Shown piece after piece: positions 46,180 to 56,814 of a stretch of 64,000 nt of DNA. Origin of the DNA: Platanthera guangdongensis (taxonomy: Eukaryota > Streptophyta > Magnoliopsida > Asparagales > Orchidaceae); NCBI GenBank assembly GCA_039583875.1, contig CM077151.1, forward strand, positions 120,319,519-120,383,518, written 5' to 3'. How positions within the stretch are numbered: the stretch's first letter is position 1; every line of letters begins with the position of its first letter. Both the position numbers and the translations under genes were made by a program. Under the pieces are notes generated by a model. That model had not been told where the DNA came from. It searched no databases and saw only the letters and a program-made list of their open reading frames with translations.

Positions 46180-47150
46180 TCTTCTGCTACCAGATCATAT
46201 CTTTCTTATCATATCGGCAGATAGCATTTGCAAGTTCCATTCAGGTATTTGCAGCATAATTTTTCTTTCATATCTGCTCCTAACACCTTTCTTGCAGAGT
46301 TCAGTGGATGCTTGCAAGTTCCCTTCAGGTACTTGAAGCTTAGTTTTTCTTTCATATCTGCTTCTAGCTCTTTTCTTGCAGAGATTGGCAGATACTTGTG
46401 AGTTCCTTTTAGGTACTTGCAGCTTATTTTTTCTTTCACATCTGCTTCTAACTCTTTTCTTGCAGAGTTCAGCAGATTCTTGAAAGTTCCCTTCAGGTAC
46501 TTGTAGCCTACTTTCATATATTATATTTGCTTCTAACTCTTTTCTTGCAGAGATTAGCAGATACTTTCGAGTTCCTTTCGGGTAATTGCAGCTTAATTTT
46601 TCCTCCATATCCGCTTCTAACTCTTTTCTTGTAGAGATTAGCAGATACTTACGAGTTCCTTTCAGGTACTTGCAACTTAATTTTTCTTTCATATCTGCTT
46701 CTAACTCTTTTCTTGCAGAGTTCAACAGATGCTTCAAAGTTCCCTTTATATACTTGCAGCTTACTTTCATATATCATATCTGCTTCTAACTCTTTTCTTG
46801 CAGAGATTAGCAGGTATTTGCAAGTTCCCTCCAGGTACTTTCAACCTACTTTTCTTTTATATCTGTTGCTCACTCTTCCTTTTTGTAGAGATTAGCAGTT
46901 ATTTGCAAGTCTTCTTCAGGTATTTGCAGCTTACTTTCATATATATCATCATATCTACGTATAACTTCTCTTTTGCAGAAACTAGCAAACACTTGCAAGT
47001 CCCCTTCAGGTACTTACAACTTATTTTTCTTTCACGCCTACTACTTACTCTTCCTTTTACATAGGATAACAGGTGCTTGCAAGCCTCCATCAGTTACTTG
47101 CAAGTTATTACTCTTATGTGCCTTTCTTCTCATCTTTGTTTTGCAGAGCT
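46180..47150 (+). repeat. 84-bp tandem repeat array (about 11 units) with splice-site motifs
   Basis: The motif CTTTTCTTGCAGAG recurs at 46291, 46375, 46459, 46544, 46628, 46712, 46797, 46881, 46971, 47055 and 47139, i.e. steps of 84, 84, 85, 84, 84, 85, 84, 90, 84, 84. Most units contain TTCTAAC, a T/C run and GCAG (acceptor-like), about 31 bases, then TTCAG/GTACTT (donor-like). 84 is a multiple of 3, so repetitive open frames appear on both strands (for example 46195-46770 minus) without being genes. Confidence 0.88.
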
Positions 47151-47401
47151 CACTGGAAGACATTCATGTCTTATTCATTTTGCGAAGGCAATTCAGTTAC
47201 ACACAAGATGTACCCTCCTTTCTTTGCTTACATTAACTTTGCCTTTACAGGAAAAAGATAAGCATTGATAAATTCATTCTAAGGAGAGACATCAAGTTCT
47301 ATCTCTCCTTACCTCTTTCTTTTCTAAGGGGTGGATCACGATTTTCGTGGGTCTTCTATTTTTTGAAGTTCCCTTTAGGACTTAAAAAAGTGTAGGGATT
47401 A
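47151..47401 (+). other. End of internal region and polypurine tract of Tat-like element
   Basis: No gene. Purine-rich AAAAAAGTGTAGGGA (about 47384-47398) lies just before the LTR start TGTTAACCC and may serve as the polypurine tract. Confidence 0.5.
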
Positions 47402-49139
47402 TGTTAACCCAGAAATCGGTGATCCCTCCCAAGGTAGCCAGCTTGCTAGTCGCGGCCTGCTCCAGGTTCTCCCTGGAGGTCGCAACCAATATGTGTGGGC
47501 GGACAGACTTCTCTGTCCGCTCAGGCCGCATAGTTAGGGCGGTCTCCCCGATCTGACCGCCCAGGTCACGTAGCAGCTGCTTATTCTGTAGGGGCTGCAG
47601 ACTGCTTCCTCAGTCCACCCCTACAGGCCGCACGGTTTGATCAGCTAACCGCACCATGATTCTCCATTCCGACAGGCGCTGGCCACAACTAAGTTGCGGA
47701 CTCAAACTCCTATCCGCCTAGACCGCTACTTCACGAGGCAACCTGCATCCAAGTCGCTCAATGCCAGGCGACCTACATCCAGGTCGCCCAACAACGCGAT
47801 AACTCTTAAGGTCGCCCACCAGAGGGAGACAACCTCCAGGCCGCCCAGCAGGGGCGGCAAGCGACCATTCCAACAGGGATGTGGACTTCAGCAAATGTGG
47901 CAACCTACTTCTTCAGTCCACCAGGTCGCCCAAGCGGCCAGCTTGCCCGCCTACATTTCACGAAATCTAGCTTAGTCCGCCCTAGGAGCGTGGACTTGAT
48001 CCAGCTCTCCGTCATTCCGCAAACATCATGCGGACTCTTCTTCAATCCTCCTGCAGTAGACGAACTCCCCTAGCAGCAAAGGTGACCTGTTCTATTTAGC
48101 TCGCCAACCTCTGACCAAGCGACAAGCCTCCAGCAGTAGCGGACTCGTCTCGTCCGCCGTGGGCTGGGCGGACTCTTGCAGTCCGCCATTAAGCCCTCCA
48201 GCTTTCCACCAGTGAGCTTCCCTGCAATAGAGGCAGACTCACTACGCAGTCTGCCAACAAGCTCTCCAACCGCTTCTCCCAAGCAGAGGTGGATAACTCC
48301 TCAGCATGCATACATTGGCGCGGGCTCACTTAGCATGGAAGAGGTGGACTCGTCCCAGTCCGCTAACATCAGGATCAACTCATCCCCTGACCGCGGGACC
48401 TGGTGCGGGCTCTGCGGACTCCTAGTTCTACTAGCACAAATCACCGACTCACCGGGGTTGACGTTACCAAAAGTCGTTACCTCCTCGGGCCTATAAATAT
48501 CCCCCATATCTCTCATTAGGTGGGGAAACAGACACGCGGGCAACCTTCGACAAGGTCAAGCATCAGACCTTGCGGACTCCGCTTTCCAGTCAGCGCGACC
48601 TCACCAGTCCTCTCTGCCGACCTCACTTCTCAGTTTACGTGACCTCCTCTGGCAACTTCTTTCCTTCGCCGCTAGCTTCCACCTATGTACCCTATATTTA
48701 CTTTACATATAAAGGTGCAACTCAAGGTGTAATAACTGAATATTAATCAAAGGAAAGCACGTCGCAAAAGTGTCATTTAAGCTGTGGCGGGCGAAGTCTA
48801 CAGTTATCGCTGCTTGCGGCCCCCTCTTCTTCTCAACTCACTTCTCTCGGCATCAACCTGCAAACACAACCATCAAAGTAACCGTCTGCTCGACAGTTCC
48901 TGTTCAACCTCTCGACCATCTCCGCACACGGATCAACATCCTCCTCTCCTTTATCCCTGCAACCCTTGATCAAGCACTTGCTCCACTCTCGAGCACTCAG
49001 AAGCTTTACCTCTCCGTTATCCCCGCAACCACATTCCTCAATCAACCTATTCACCTCATCTTAGCCTTTGAGACCGAACACACCCGTTAGATGCTGGTGC
49101 CCGCGACAACAACTCTTCTCCCATTTCCGCGCATCAACA
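47402..49139 (+). repeat. Tat-like 3' LTR (1738 bp)
   Basis: TGTTAACCC...CATCAACA. GC-rich with repeated CAGTCCGC, GCGGACTC and AGGTCGCCCA words. TATAAAG at 48708-48714 is the likely core promoter. The right border is supported by minus-strand Copia coding sequence that starts at 49140. The left partner LTR is outside the window, so the target duplication (TAAAC expected, 49140-49144) cannot be checked. Confidence 0.6.
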
Positions 49140-49472
49140 TAAACTATGAACTGGAATAGGACTAAATAAGTCCATATGCAGGAGGTGTAAACACCTCACA
49201 GATTCTTTGGTCCCAATGCTTTTGAAGGAATCTTTGGTCTGCTTGTCATTTTGTCATGCTGAGAAAATGTCTTCCTTGGTGCATTTCATCTTAGAACTAA
49301 GCCTAACTAGATTTTCGCTAAAGAGCTTGTCAATGGTCTTATAGTTCAAATGTGTTTCTCTATTGTGCCATTGTACATAATATGAGACTTTTTCATTTGT
49401 AACTATACATATAGGAGTTTCTTTATTAAGATATAGAAATTTTAAGCAATAAATTTTTCCACTCCTAGTACC
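49140..49472 (-). pseudogene. pol: Copia gag-pre-integrase/integrase fragment, minus strand
   Basis: Read right to left: GTRSGKIYCLKF, HNRETHLNYKTIDKL, KQTKDSFKSIGTKES and LLHMDLFSPIPVHS, the gag-pre-integrase domain running into the integrase core of a Copia element different from the Sirevirus. One TGA replaces a zinc-site Cys (near 49258). It is cut on the left by the Tat-like LTR and on the right by the LTR palindrome; probably the oldest element visible here. Confidence 0.75.
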
Positions 49473-51323
49473 TATCATGACCCGTATTTTCTCTGTATTC
49501 AAAAATATGTCAGAGTAGGGAAAATACGTGTCGTGATGTCATGCCGTGCAGGGGACAAATGCAGACGCTCAGTCAACCCGTCCTCACATTTACTTCATGT
49601 AATGATTTATGAAATAAACTTAAAAACAATACATATAAGTTATTAGAGTTAATGATCGTGTCCCTCGGTCGGGTGGATCACTAGTCCATTGGTGAGAAAA
49701 TATATAAGTTTTACGCGGCGAAAATTACTGAGTTGATTCATTTGTTAACCTATATGAGATTGAAGGTCTAGTATCTTAAAATGATGATGTGATTTCTACA
49801 TTTAATATATATAGAGGACTTTTATAACGCTTAAAAGTAGTAGATTTAGCAGTTAAAAGTCATGTCATGCTAATACTCCAGAATGCATTTTGTATATTTT
49901 AAAATATCTAAATGCATCCTAACATAAATCCTTCCCAGAGAGCAAGTATAAACAGGTAAAAAAAAGTAACAGCAGTAAACGCAGCAAGTAGTCTACCACA
50001 GAAAAAGTCAAAGACTATGGGTTTCAATAACTGACACGAACCCATAGTAAAATTTTACAAGTCTAAACAAAGTCAACTACCTCAAAGCTCTGAGGTGGAA
50101 GCTAAGGGCTGCAGCAACCCGCAACACTAGAAGCACAACACGGTCAGCTAAACATGTTACTGCTCTGATCTTGAGGCATTCAAAAGAAGAACACCTCAGA
50201 AGCAAGATACAAATGGTGCAAAGAGTAAAGACAGACTAAACAAACCTCAAAGTGAAGTAAATTGTAAAGCGACAACAACAAAAGGGTCAGCAGCATAGTA
50301 AAAGTAAGCAACAGTAAATCTAGCCGAGCAAGAATGGCTAATCACATTATCAGGACAGAACAAAGCACCAACATCAGAAGTTCAAACTTTCATTTTTCAA
50401 TAATATTCGTGTTATTCATCAATAAAAATGAGACTGATCAGCTCAACAATAAAGAGTACTATGTCGGGGAAAAAGGTCCACAACGCGCACAAACCCAGCC
50501 AACAGGCACCATGGTGAGGGAGAAACCCCAACGCGCACAGACCAAGCTAACGTTATGTGTCGGGGATGAAAGTCCACAATGCGCACAGACTAAATCATAA
50601 GGCACTATGCCGAGGGAGAAACCCCAACGCGCATAGTTCATCTGTGTTTCTTTAGTTACATAATTATACAAGCAGAGTTCTTTTTTATTCATCACAGGCT
50701 CACGATCAACAATTAATGTGGACTGCATAAAGACATTTCAAGGTCAAGCAAAGTGAAGTTTAATCAAAAACAACGGAACGCATAAGGTGTCACAACGATC
50801 AAGATGACTAAATAGATAAAACAACACGACAACCGATTAGTTTACCAATTCTACGGACAAAAATTTTGGGGGTATGGTTTTAGGGACAAGTTACTAAGTA
50901 GTTGAAACATGACAAACTCAAACAAATATAGCAAAAATTTAGAATAAAGGAGCAAGAGGGAGAGCAAGAACACCACTTGCCTCGGTTTTATCGAAAAAAT
51001 CCTCTGAATTACCCCACGTCGCAGATCAGGGCAAAAGGAGAAGCGGGGAAGCGGAAACTACAAGATCAAGGCCGAGAGAGAGAGGTTAGGGCCGGAAACC
51101 CTAATGAAAAACTTCCACGAAACGAGAAATACTTACAACGAACATGAAGATCAGGGCAAGAGCTTTCTGGATCTATGCTCGGTATGCGATTCCGAGCACC
51201 GTAGCTCTGACGGCGGCGATCCAAAGCATCACGAACGGACGTTCTATGGCTTGCTCTCGCTTCTCTGGTTCGGTGATGATGTGAGGAAGAAGATGATGAT
51301 CTATATAATTTATAAGTTTAAGA

Positions 51324-51340
51324 GTGTGTGTGTGTGTGTA

Positions 51341-51418
<78 letters not shown>
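51324..51418. repeat. (GT)n(AT)n microsatellite
   Basis: About 95 bp of GT then AT dinucleotides in the left arm. The right arm has only about 20 bp of AT at the matching place (52631-52651). Confidence 0.95.
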
Positions 51419-51422
<4 letters not shown>

Positions 51423-51622
51423 AAATTTCTTGTCTAAAACGAACTATCTACAAGCGGGTGCGCGAAAGACGAAAATAGAGATTTAGATTGGCTTAAAATC
51501 GAAAAGTGCCCAACATAAAAGTTGTAGAGCTCGTCTAGACAAACAAATTTCTTGTTAACTATTTTTTTATTCGACATCGTTTTGACTCTCAAAACAGCGC
51601 TCGAACGCAAACTGCAACGGAC

Positions 51623-51950
51623 TACTCGAGGAGGGCTGCAGACCACTCGAGAACAAGTTTACAGGTACTCGAGAGATAGAAAACAGGCTACTCAAGTGGT
51701 TGGAAGCAGCACTCGAGTAACAAGAAGCGGCACTCAAGAGGTGAGAAGATCACTCGAGAAGCAGAACTAATTTACTCGAGTACTAAAACTTAGTACTCGA
51801 GTACATGGATGCAGTACACGAGAGGCAGACCAGAGCACTCGAGAGAAAATTTGCATGAACAGAAGACCTACTCGGGAAGCAGGAAAATTACTCGAGTAAA
51901 AATTTCCATGAACAGGACACCTACATGAGAGGAGGAAAATTTCTCGAGTA
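51623..51950. repeat. CTCGAG motif array, left arm U3
   Basis: About ten exact CTCGAG palindromes, mostly within ACTCGAGTA/ACTCGAGAA contexts, plus several one-base variants, 15-40 bp apart. The mirror array is 52103-52430. Confidence 0.85.
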
Positions 51951-52033
51951 AAAATTGCATAAAAAACAATTTTTTGCAAATCTAATCTTTTGATCAAACT
52001 ATATGAATGAATAGTACTTTTCATTTTTGAATT

Positions 52034-54546
52034 GTACTTTTCATTCATATAGTTTGATCAAAAGGTTAGATTTGCAAAAAATTTGTTTTTCATGCAATTT
52101 TTACTCGAGTAATTTTCCTCCTCTCGTGCAGGTGTCCTGTTCATGGAAATTTTTACGGGAGTAATTTTCCTGCTTCTCGAGTAGGTCTTCTGTTCATGCA
52201 ATTTTTCTCTCGAGTGCTCTGGTCTGCCACTCGTGTACTGCATTCATGTACTCGAGTACTAAGTTTAAGTACTCGAGAAAATTAATTCTACTTCTCGAGT
52301 GATCTTCTCACCTCTTGAGTGCTGCTTCTTGTTACTCGAGTGCTGCTTCCAACAATTCGAGTTGCCTGTTTTCTATCTCTCGAGTACCTGTAAACTTGTT
52401 CTCGAGTGGTCTGCAGCCCTTCTCGAGTAGTCCGTTGCAGTTTATGTTCGAGTGCCGTTTTGAGAGTAAACACGATGTCGTATAAAAAAATGGTTAACAT
52501 GAAATTTTTTTCATCTCGACGAGATCTACAACTTTCATGATGGGCACATTTCGATTTGAAGCAATCCTAAACCCCTATTTTCGTCTTCCGCGCACCCGCT
52601 CGTAGATAGTCTATTTTAGACAAGAAATTTTATAAATATATATATATATACTCTTATACTTTTAAATTATATAGATCTTCATCTTCTTCCTCACATCATC
52701 ACCGAACCTAGAGAAGCGAGAGCGAGTCATAGAACATCTATTCGTGAAGCTTCACATCGCCACCGTCGGAGCTACGGTGCTCGGAATCGCAAACCGAGCA
52801 TAGATCAAGAAATCTCTCGTTGTGATCTTCACGTTCGTTGTAAGTATTTCTTGTTTCGTGAAAGTTTTTCGTTAGAGTTTTTGGCCTTAACCTCTCTCTC
52901 TCTCAGCCTTGATCTTGTATTTTCCGCTTCCCGCATCTCCTTTTGCCCCGAACTACGACGTGGGGTGATTCGGAGGATTTTTTCTAGTAAAACCGAGGCA
53001 AGTGGTGTTCTTGCTCTCCCTCTTGCTCCTTTATTCTAATTTTTTGCTACATTTGTTTGAGTTTGTCATGTTTCAATTACTTAGAAACTTGTCCTTAAAT
53101 TCTAATTTTCTTTCTCTTTTCCTTGAATTGCGACTTGTTTTCCCTAAAACCATACCCCCAAAATTTTAGTGCATAGAATTGGTAAACAAATTGGTTGTCG
53201 TGTCATTTTAACTATCGAGTCATCTTGATCGTTGTGACACCTTGTGCGTTCCGTTGTTTTTGATTAAACTTCACTTTGCTTGACCTTGAAATGTCTTTAT
53301 GCAGTCCACATTGATTGTTGACCGTGAGTCTGTGATGAATAAAAAAAAATTTTGCTTGTATAATTATGTAACTTAAGAAACACAGATGGACTGTGCGAGT
53401 TGTGGTTTCTCCCTCGGCATAGTTTCTTATGCTTGAGTCTTTGCGTGTTGTGGTCTATCATCCCCGGCACATTACCTTAGCTTGGTCTGTGCGTGTTGTG
53501 GTTTCTCCCTCGACATGGTGCATGTTGGCTGGGTGTGTGCGCATTGTGGACCTTTTTCCACTGCATAGTACACTTTGTTGTTGAGCTGATCAGTCTCATT
53601 TTTATTGATGAATAACACGAATATTAATGAAAGATAAAAGTTTGAACTTCTGATGTTGGTGCTTTGTTTTGTCCTGATTAGCCATTCTTGCTAGGCTAGA
53701 TTTACTGTTGCTTACTTTTGCTCTGCTGCTGACCCTTTTGTTGTAGTTGTTTTACAATTTCCTTCACTTTGACGTTTGTTTTTTCTGCCTTTACTCTTTG
53801 CACCATTTATATCTTGCTTCTGAGGTGTTCTTCTTTTGAATGCCTCAGGATCAGAGTAGTAGCAGGTTTAGCTGACTGTGTTGTGCTTCTAGTGCTGCGG
53901 GTTGTTGCGACTGTTAGCTTCCACCTCAGAGCTTTGAGGTAGTTGACTTTGTTTAGACTTGTCAGATTTTACTTTGGGTTCGTGTCAGTAGTTGACGCCC
54001 ATAGTCTTTGACTTTTTATGTGGTAGACTACTTACTGCTTTTACTGCTGTTATGTTTTTTTACCTGTTTATACTTACTCTTGGGAAGGATTTATGTTAGG
54101 ATGCATTTAGATATTTTAAAATATATAAAACTTCATTCTTGAGTATCAGCATGGCATGACTTTTAAATGCTAAATATAATACTTTTAAGCGTTATAAAAG
54201 TCCTCTATATATATTAAATGTAGAAATCACATCATCATTTTAAGAAACTAGACCTTCAATCTCATATAGGTTAATAAATGAATCAACTCAGTAATTTCCG
54301 CCGCGTAAAACTTATATATTTTCTCACCTATGGACTAGTGATCCACCCGACCGAGGGACACGGTCATTAACTCTAATAACTTATATGCATTGTTTTTAAC
54401 TTAATTTCATAAATCTTTACATGAAGAAAATGTGAGGACGGGTTGCCTGAGCGTCTGCAGTTGTCCCCTACACGGCGTGGCATCGCGACGCATATTTTCC
54501 CTACTCTGACGTATTTTTGAATACGGAGAAAATGCGGGTCGTGATA
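52034..54546 (+). repeat. Right arm LTR of the palindrome
   Basis: Plus-strand LTR ending GTGATA, followed by TGGTATCAGAG (54549-54559), the primer site, and about 14 further bases of element sequence. The 48-bp repeats are at about 53390-53575. The rest of that element is missing. Confidence 0.85.
52103..52430. repeat. CTCGAG motif array, right arm U3
   Basis: Mirror image of 51623-51950, with independent point changes (for example ACTCGTGTA and CTCTTGAG). Confidence 0.85.
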
Positions 54547-54548
54547 GT

Positions 54549-54559
54549 TGGTATCAGAG
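54549..54559 (+). other. Primer binding site of truncated Tekay-B-type element
   Basis: TGGTATCAGAG two bases after the right-arm LTR end; tRNA-iMet type. Confidence 0.75.
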
Positions 54560-54573
54560 GGAGGTTATTTTTT

Positions 54574-55016
54574 TGTAACAACCTAGGGAGGACCGCTAGC
54601 GTCGCCCGGCCCACCAGCAACCCATGGAGGACCCATGGCACCACGGTGGTATAGCCGGAATCTACAAGGTCTTCAGGTCGTACACCCGAAAGCATCTCCG
54701 ACCTGTTTATCAGCATGGTGCGTTGTTGCCACGGGGTCTCGAACCCGCAATCTTGATAAGAAGCCTTTAATACCACTCCTCATCACCAACTGCAGCTCAG
54801 TTGGTGATGAGGAGTGGTATTAAAGGCTTCTTATCAAGGTTGCGGGTTTGAGACCCCGTGGCAATAATGCACCGTGCTGATAAATAGGCCGGAGATGCTT
54901 TGAGATGTACGGCCTGCAGGCCTTGTAGATTTCAGTTGTACCAACGTGGTTCCATGGGTCTTCCATGGGCTGCTGGTGGGCCGGGCGGCGCTTGGGGTCC
55001 TCCCTAGGTCGTTACA
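54574..55016. mobile_element. 443-bp palindrome with tRNA-like boxes (inverted SINE dimer or fold-back element)
   Basis: Ends TGTAACAACC and GGTCGTTACA. The two arms of about 215 bp are roughly 90% complementary around a five-base loop at 54793-54797 (CACCAACTG / CAGTTGGTG). Reading outwards from the centre, each arm has AGCTCAGTTGG (A-box-like) at or next to the loop and, about 51 bases on, GGTTTGAGACC or GGTTCGAGACC (B-box-like), as in tRNA-derived SINEs. I infer two SINE copies joined head to head; no poly-A/T tail or clear target duplication is visible. It is not a tRNA gene: no acceptor stem fold is apparent. Confidence 0.6.
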
Positions 55017-56006
55017 ACAGTACTCTTTATTGTTGAGCTGATCAGCCTCATTTTTATTGATGAATAACACAAATATTAATGAAGGATGAAAGTTTGACCT
55101 TCTGATGTTGGTGCTTTATTATGTCCTGATGATGTGATTAGCCATTCTTGCTCGGCTGGATTTACTGTTGCTTACGTTTACTCTGTTGTTGACCCTTTTA
55201 TTGTAGTCGCTTTACAATATCCTTCACTTTAAGGTTTGTTTAGTCTGCCTTTACTCTTTGCACCATTTGTATCTTGCTTCTGAGGTGTTCTTCTTTTGAA
55301 TGCCTTAGGATCATAGCATTAGCAGGTTTAGATGACCGTGTTGTGCTTCTGGTACTGCGGGTTGCTGCGGCCGTTAGCTTCCAACTCAGAGCTTTGAGGT
55401 AGATGACTTTGTTTAGACTTGTCAGATTTTACTATGGGTTCGTGTCAGGTTTTGACGCCCATAGTCTTTGACTTTTTCTGTGGTAGACTACTTGCTGCTT
55501 TTACTACTGTTACATTTTTTTACCTATTTATACTTGCTCTCTGGGAAGGATTTATGTTAGGATGCATTTAGATATTTTTAAAATATACAAAACTGCATCC
55601 TGGAGTATCAGCATGGCATGACTTTTAACTGCTAAATCTACTACTTTAAAGCGTTATAAAAGTCCTCTATATATTAAATATAGAAGTCACATCATCATTT
55701 TAAGATACTAGACCTTCAATCTCATATAGGTTAACAAATGAATCAACTCAGTATTTTTCGCCGCGTAAAACTTATATATTTTCCCACCTATGGACTAGTG
55801 ATCCACCTGACCGAGGGACACGGTCATTAACTCTAATATCTTATATGCATTGTTTTTAACTTAATTTCATAAATCTTTACATGAAGTAAATGTGAGGATG
55901 GGTTGCCTGAGCGTTTGCAGTTGTCTCCTGCATGGCGTGGCATTACAGCGCGTATTTTCCCTACTCTGACGTATTTTTGAATACGGAGAAAATGCGGGTT
56001 GTGATA
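55017..56006 (+). repeat. Tekay-B 5' LTR, 3' part only
   Basis: Corresponds to about 62809-63794 of the 3' LTR. Starts ACAGTACTCTTT exactly at the edge of the 48-bp repeat block and ends GTGATA (family end GTGACA). Directly preceded by the palindromic element. Confidence 0.88.
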
Positions 56007-56008
56007 GT

Positions 56009-56019
56009 TGGTGTCAGAG
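56009..56019 (+). other. Tekay-B primer binding site
   Basis: TGGTGTCAGAG, one change from TGGTATCAGAG. Confidence 0.75.
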
Positions 56020-56814
56020 GGAGGTTTTGCAAGAGTGTTGGTTGGTTTGGCAAGCTAGTCGAACAACTTTCCCCTAAGCAAAACTCTAATTGTATCATTT
56101 CATTGCATACACACACCGATATGTCATCAGTAGATCTTGATGGAAGCACGAACACTACACTCATAGCAAGATAAGAAGTATACGTGGCATATTATGTAGT
56201 ATGGGATCCATAATATGTGTTTGTATATGGATCCACCATAGGTGGCAACATGTGACGGTTATGTAGTATGGGATGCAAAACCATCATCACATGGATGCCC
56301 ATTAGCACGTTTACTTTTCTTCATTACATACAATATTATGTAGTATGAGATGCATAACATTGTATGTGTACGCCGCTCATAACATGCACTAAGGCCTTTT
56401 TTTAGAATGCATAGAACTGCATACATAACATGTCATTGCATGAGCACACGTGCCAAGTTAAAGATCAGCATGATGACATATGTACACCCATGATTTGAGA
56501 TGAAATTTAAACATTCATGCATTCATATTATAGGCACAATTTAGAAGCATAGCATCATTTTATTATTTCCAAGAGCAAGGTAACAGCAAGAGCAAGTATC
56601 TATTCTTTTCCGATCTGATCTGAGTTTGTTCGTTCCTGATCTGATCTGAGTCGGGGTATTCGAGTTTTCTTGCTTCGGTTTCGTAAGTTAGGTCCTTGAT
56701 AGGTCGTTTGTTCGTATCGATAAAATATGAACCCGAAACAGTTGCTAAGGGAATATCTTCCCAGTTTGTGATGTCTTAGGCAAGGTTTGACTAGATATCC
56801 ATTTTTTCTATAGA
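56020..56814 (+). other. Tekay-B untranslated leader
   Basis: About 800 bp with no recognisable coding domain. Contains repeated CCATAATATG/GCATAACAT-type words (56190-56370) and a duplicated CTGATCTGATCTGAGT (56612-56652). It ends ATTTTTTCTATAG, an acceptor-like sequence one base before the gag ATG. Confidence 0.55.

Larger units (their letters stand above)
44225..49139 (+). mobile_element. Tat/Ogre-like Gypsy remnant lacking pol
   Basis: Gag fragment (44225-45010), non-coding 3' region with an 84-bp tandem array (46180-47150), purine-rich AAAAAAGTGTAGGGA, then an LTR 47402-49139 (TGTTAACCC...ATCAACA). The 5' part lies left of the window, beyond the inserted Sirevirus. A gag of this type together with tandem repeats in the 3' untranslated region is a known trait of the Tat lineage. 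No PR, RT or integrase is seen between gag and LTR, so it was probably non-autonomous. Confidence 0.65.
49473..52017 (-). repeat. Left arm LTR of the palindrome
   Basis: Minus-strand LTR. Contains the 48-bp repeat block (about 50460-50640), a GT/AT microsatellite (51324-51418) and a CTCGAG array (51623-51950). It abuts Copia sequence at 49472 without primer-site bases. Confidence 0.85.
49473..54546. repeat. 5-kb inverted repeat of two Tekay-B-type LTRs
   Basis: Left arm 49473-52017 is the reverse complement of right arm 52034-54546, with a 16-base loop (52018-52033). Outer ends are LTR 3' ends (TATCATGACCC... and ...GGTCGTGATA). R and U5 match the Tekay-B LTR 61965-63794 (for example GAGCGAG.CATAGAAC and TTCACGTTCGTTGTAAGTATTTC), but the U3 is of another subtype and neither arm shows the LTR start TGTAACGTCC. 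No gene inside. Confidence 0.9.

Noticed and set aside
46195..46770. 191-residue minus-strand frame with 28-residue repeats (KELEADMKEKLSCKYLKGT) that looks like a coiled-coil protein
   Set aside because: Produced by an 84-bp tandem repeat (a multiple of 3); 85- and 90-bp steps break it and the plus strand is equally open.
49081..49139. TGGTGCCCGCGAC as a primer binding site following an LTR ending near 49076
   Set aside because: The LTR continues to ATCAACA at 49139, where Copia coding sequence starts cleanly; a primer site would not be followed by an unrelated minus-strand gene fragment 40 bases on.
54794..54865. tRNA gene suggested by A- and B-box-like motifs
   Set aside because: No cloverleaf acceptor or anticodon arms visible; the sequence is half of a long palindrome, more like a SINE.
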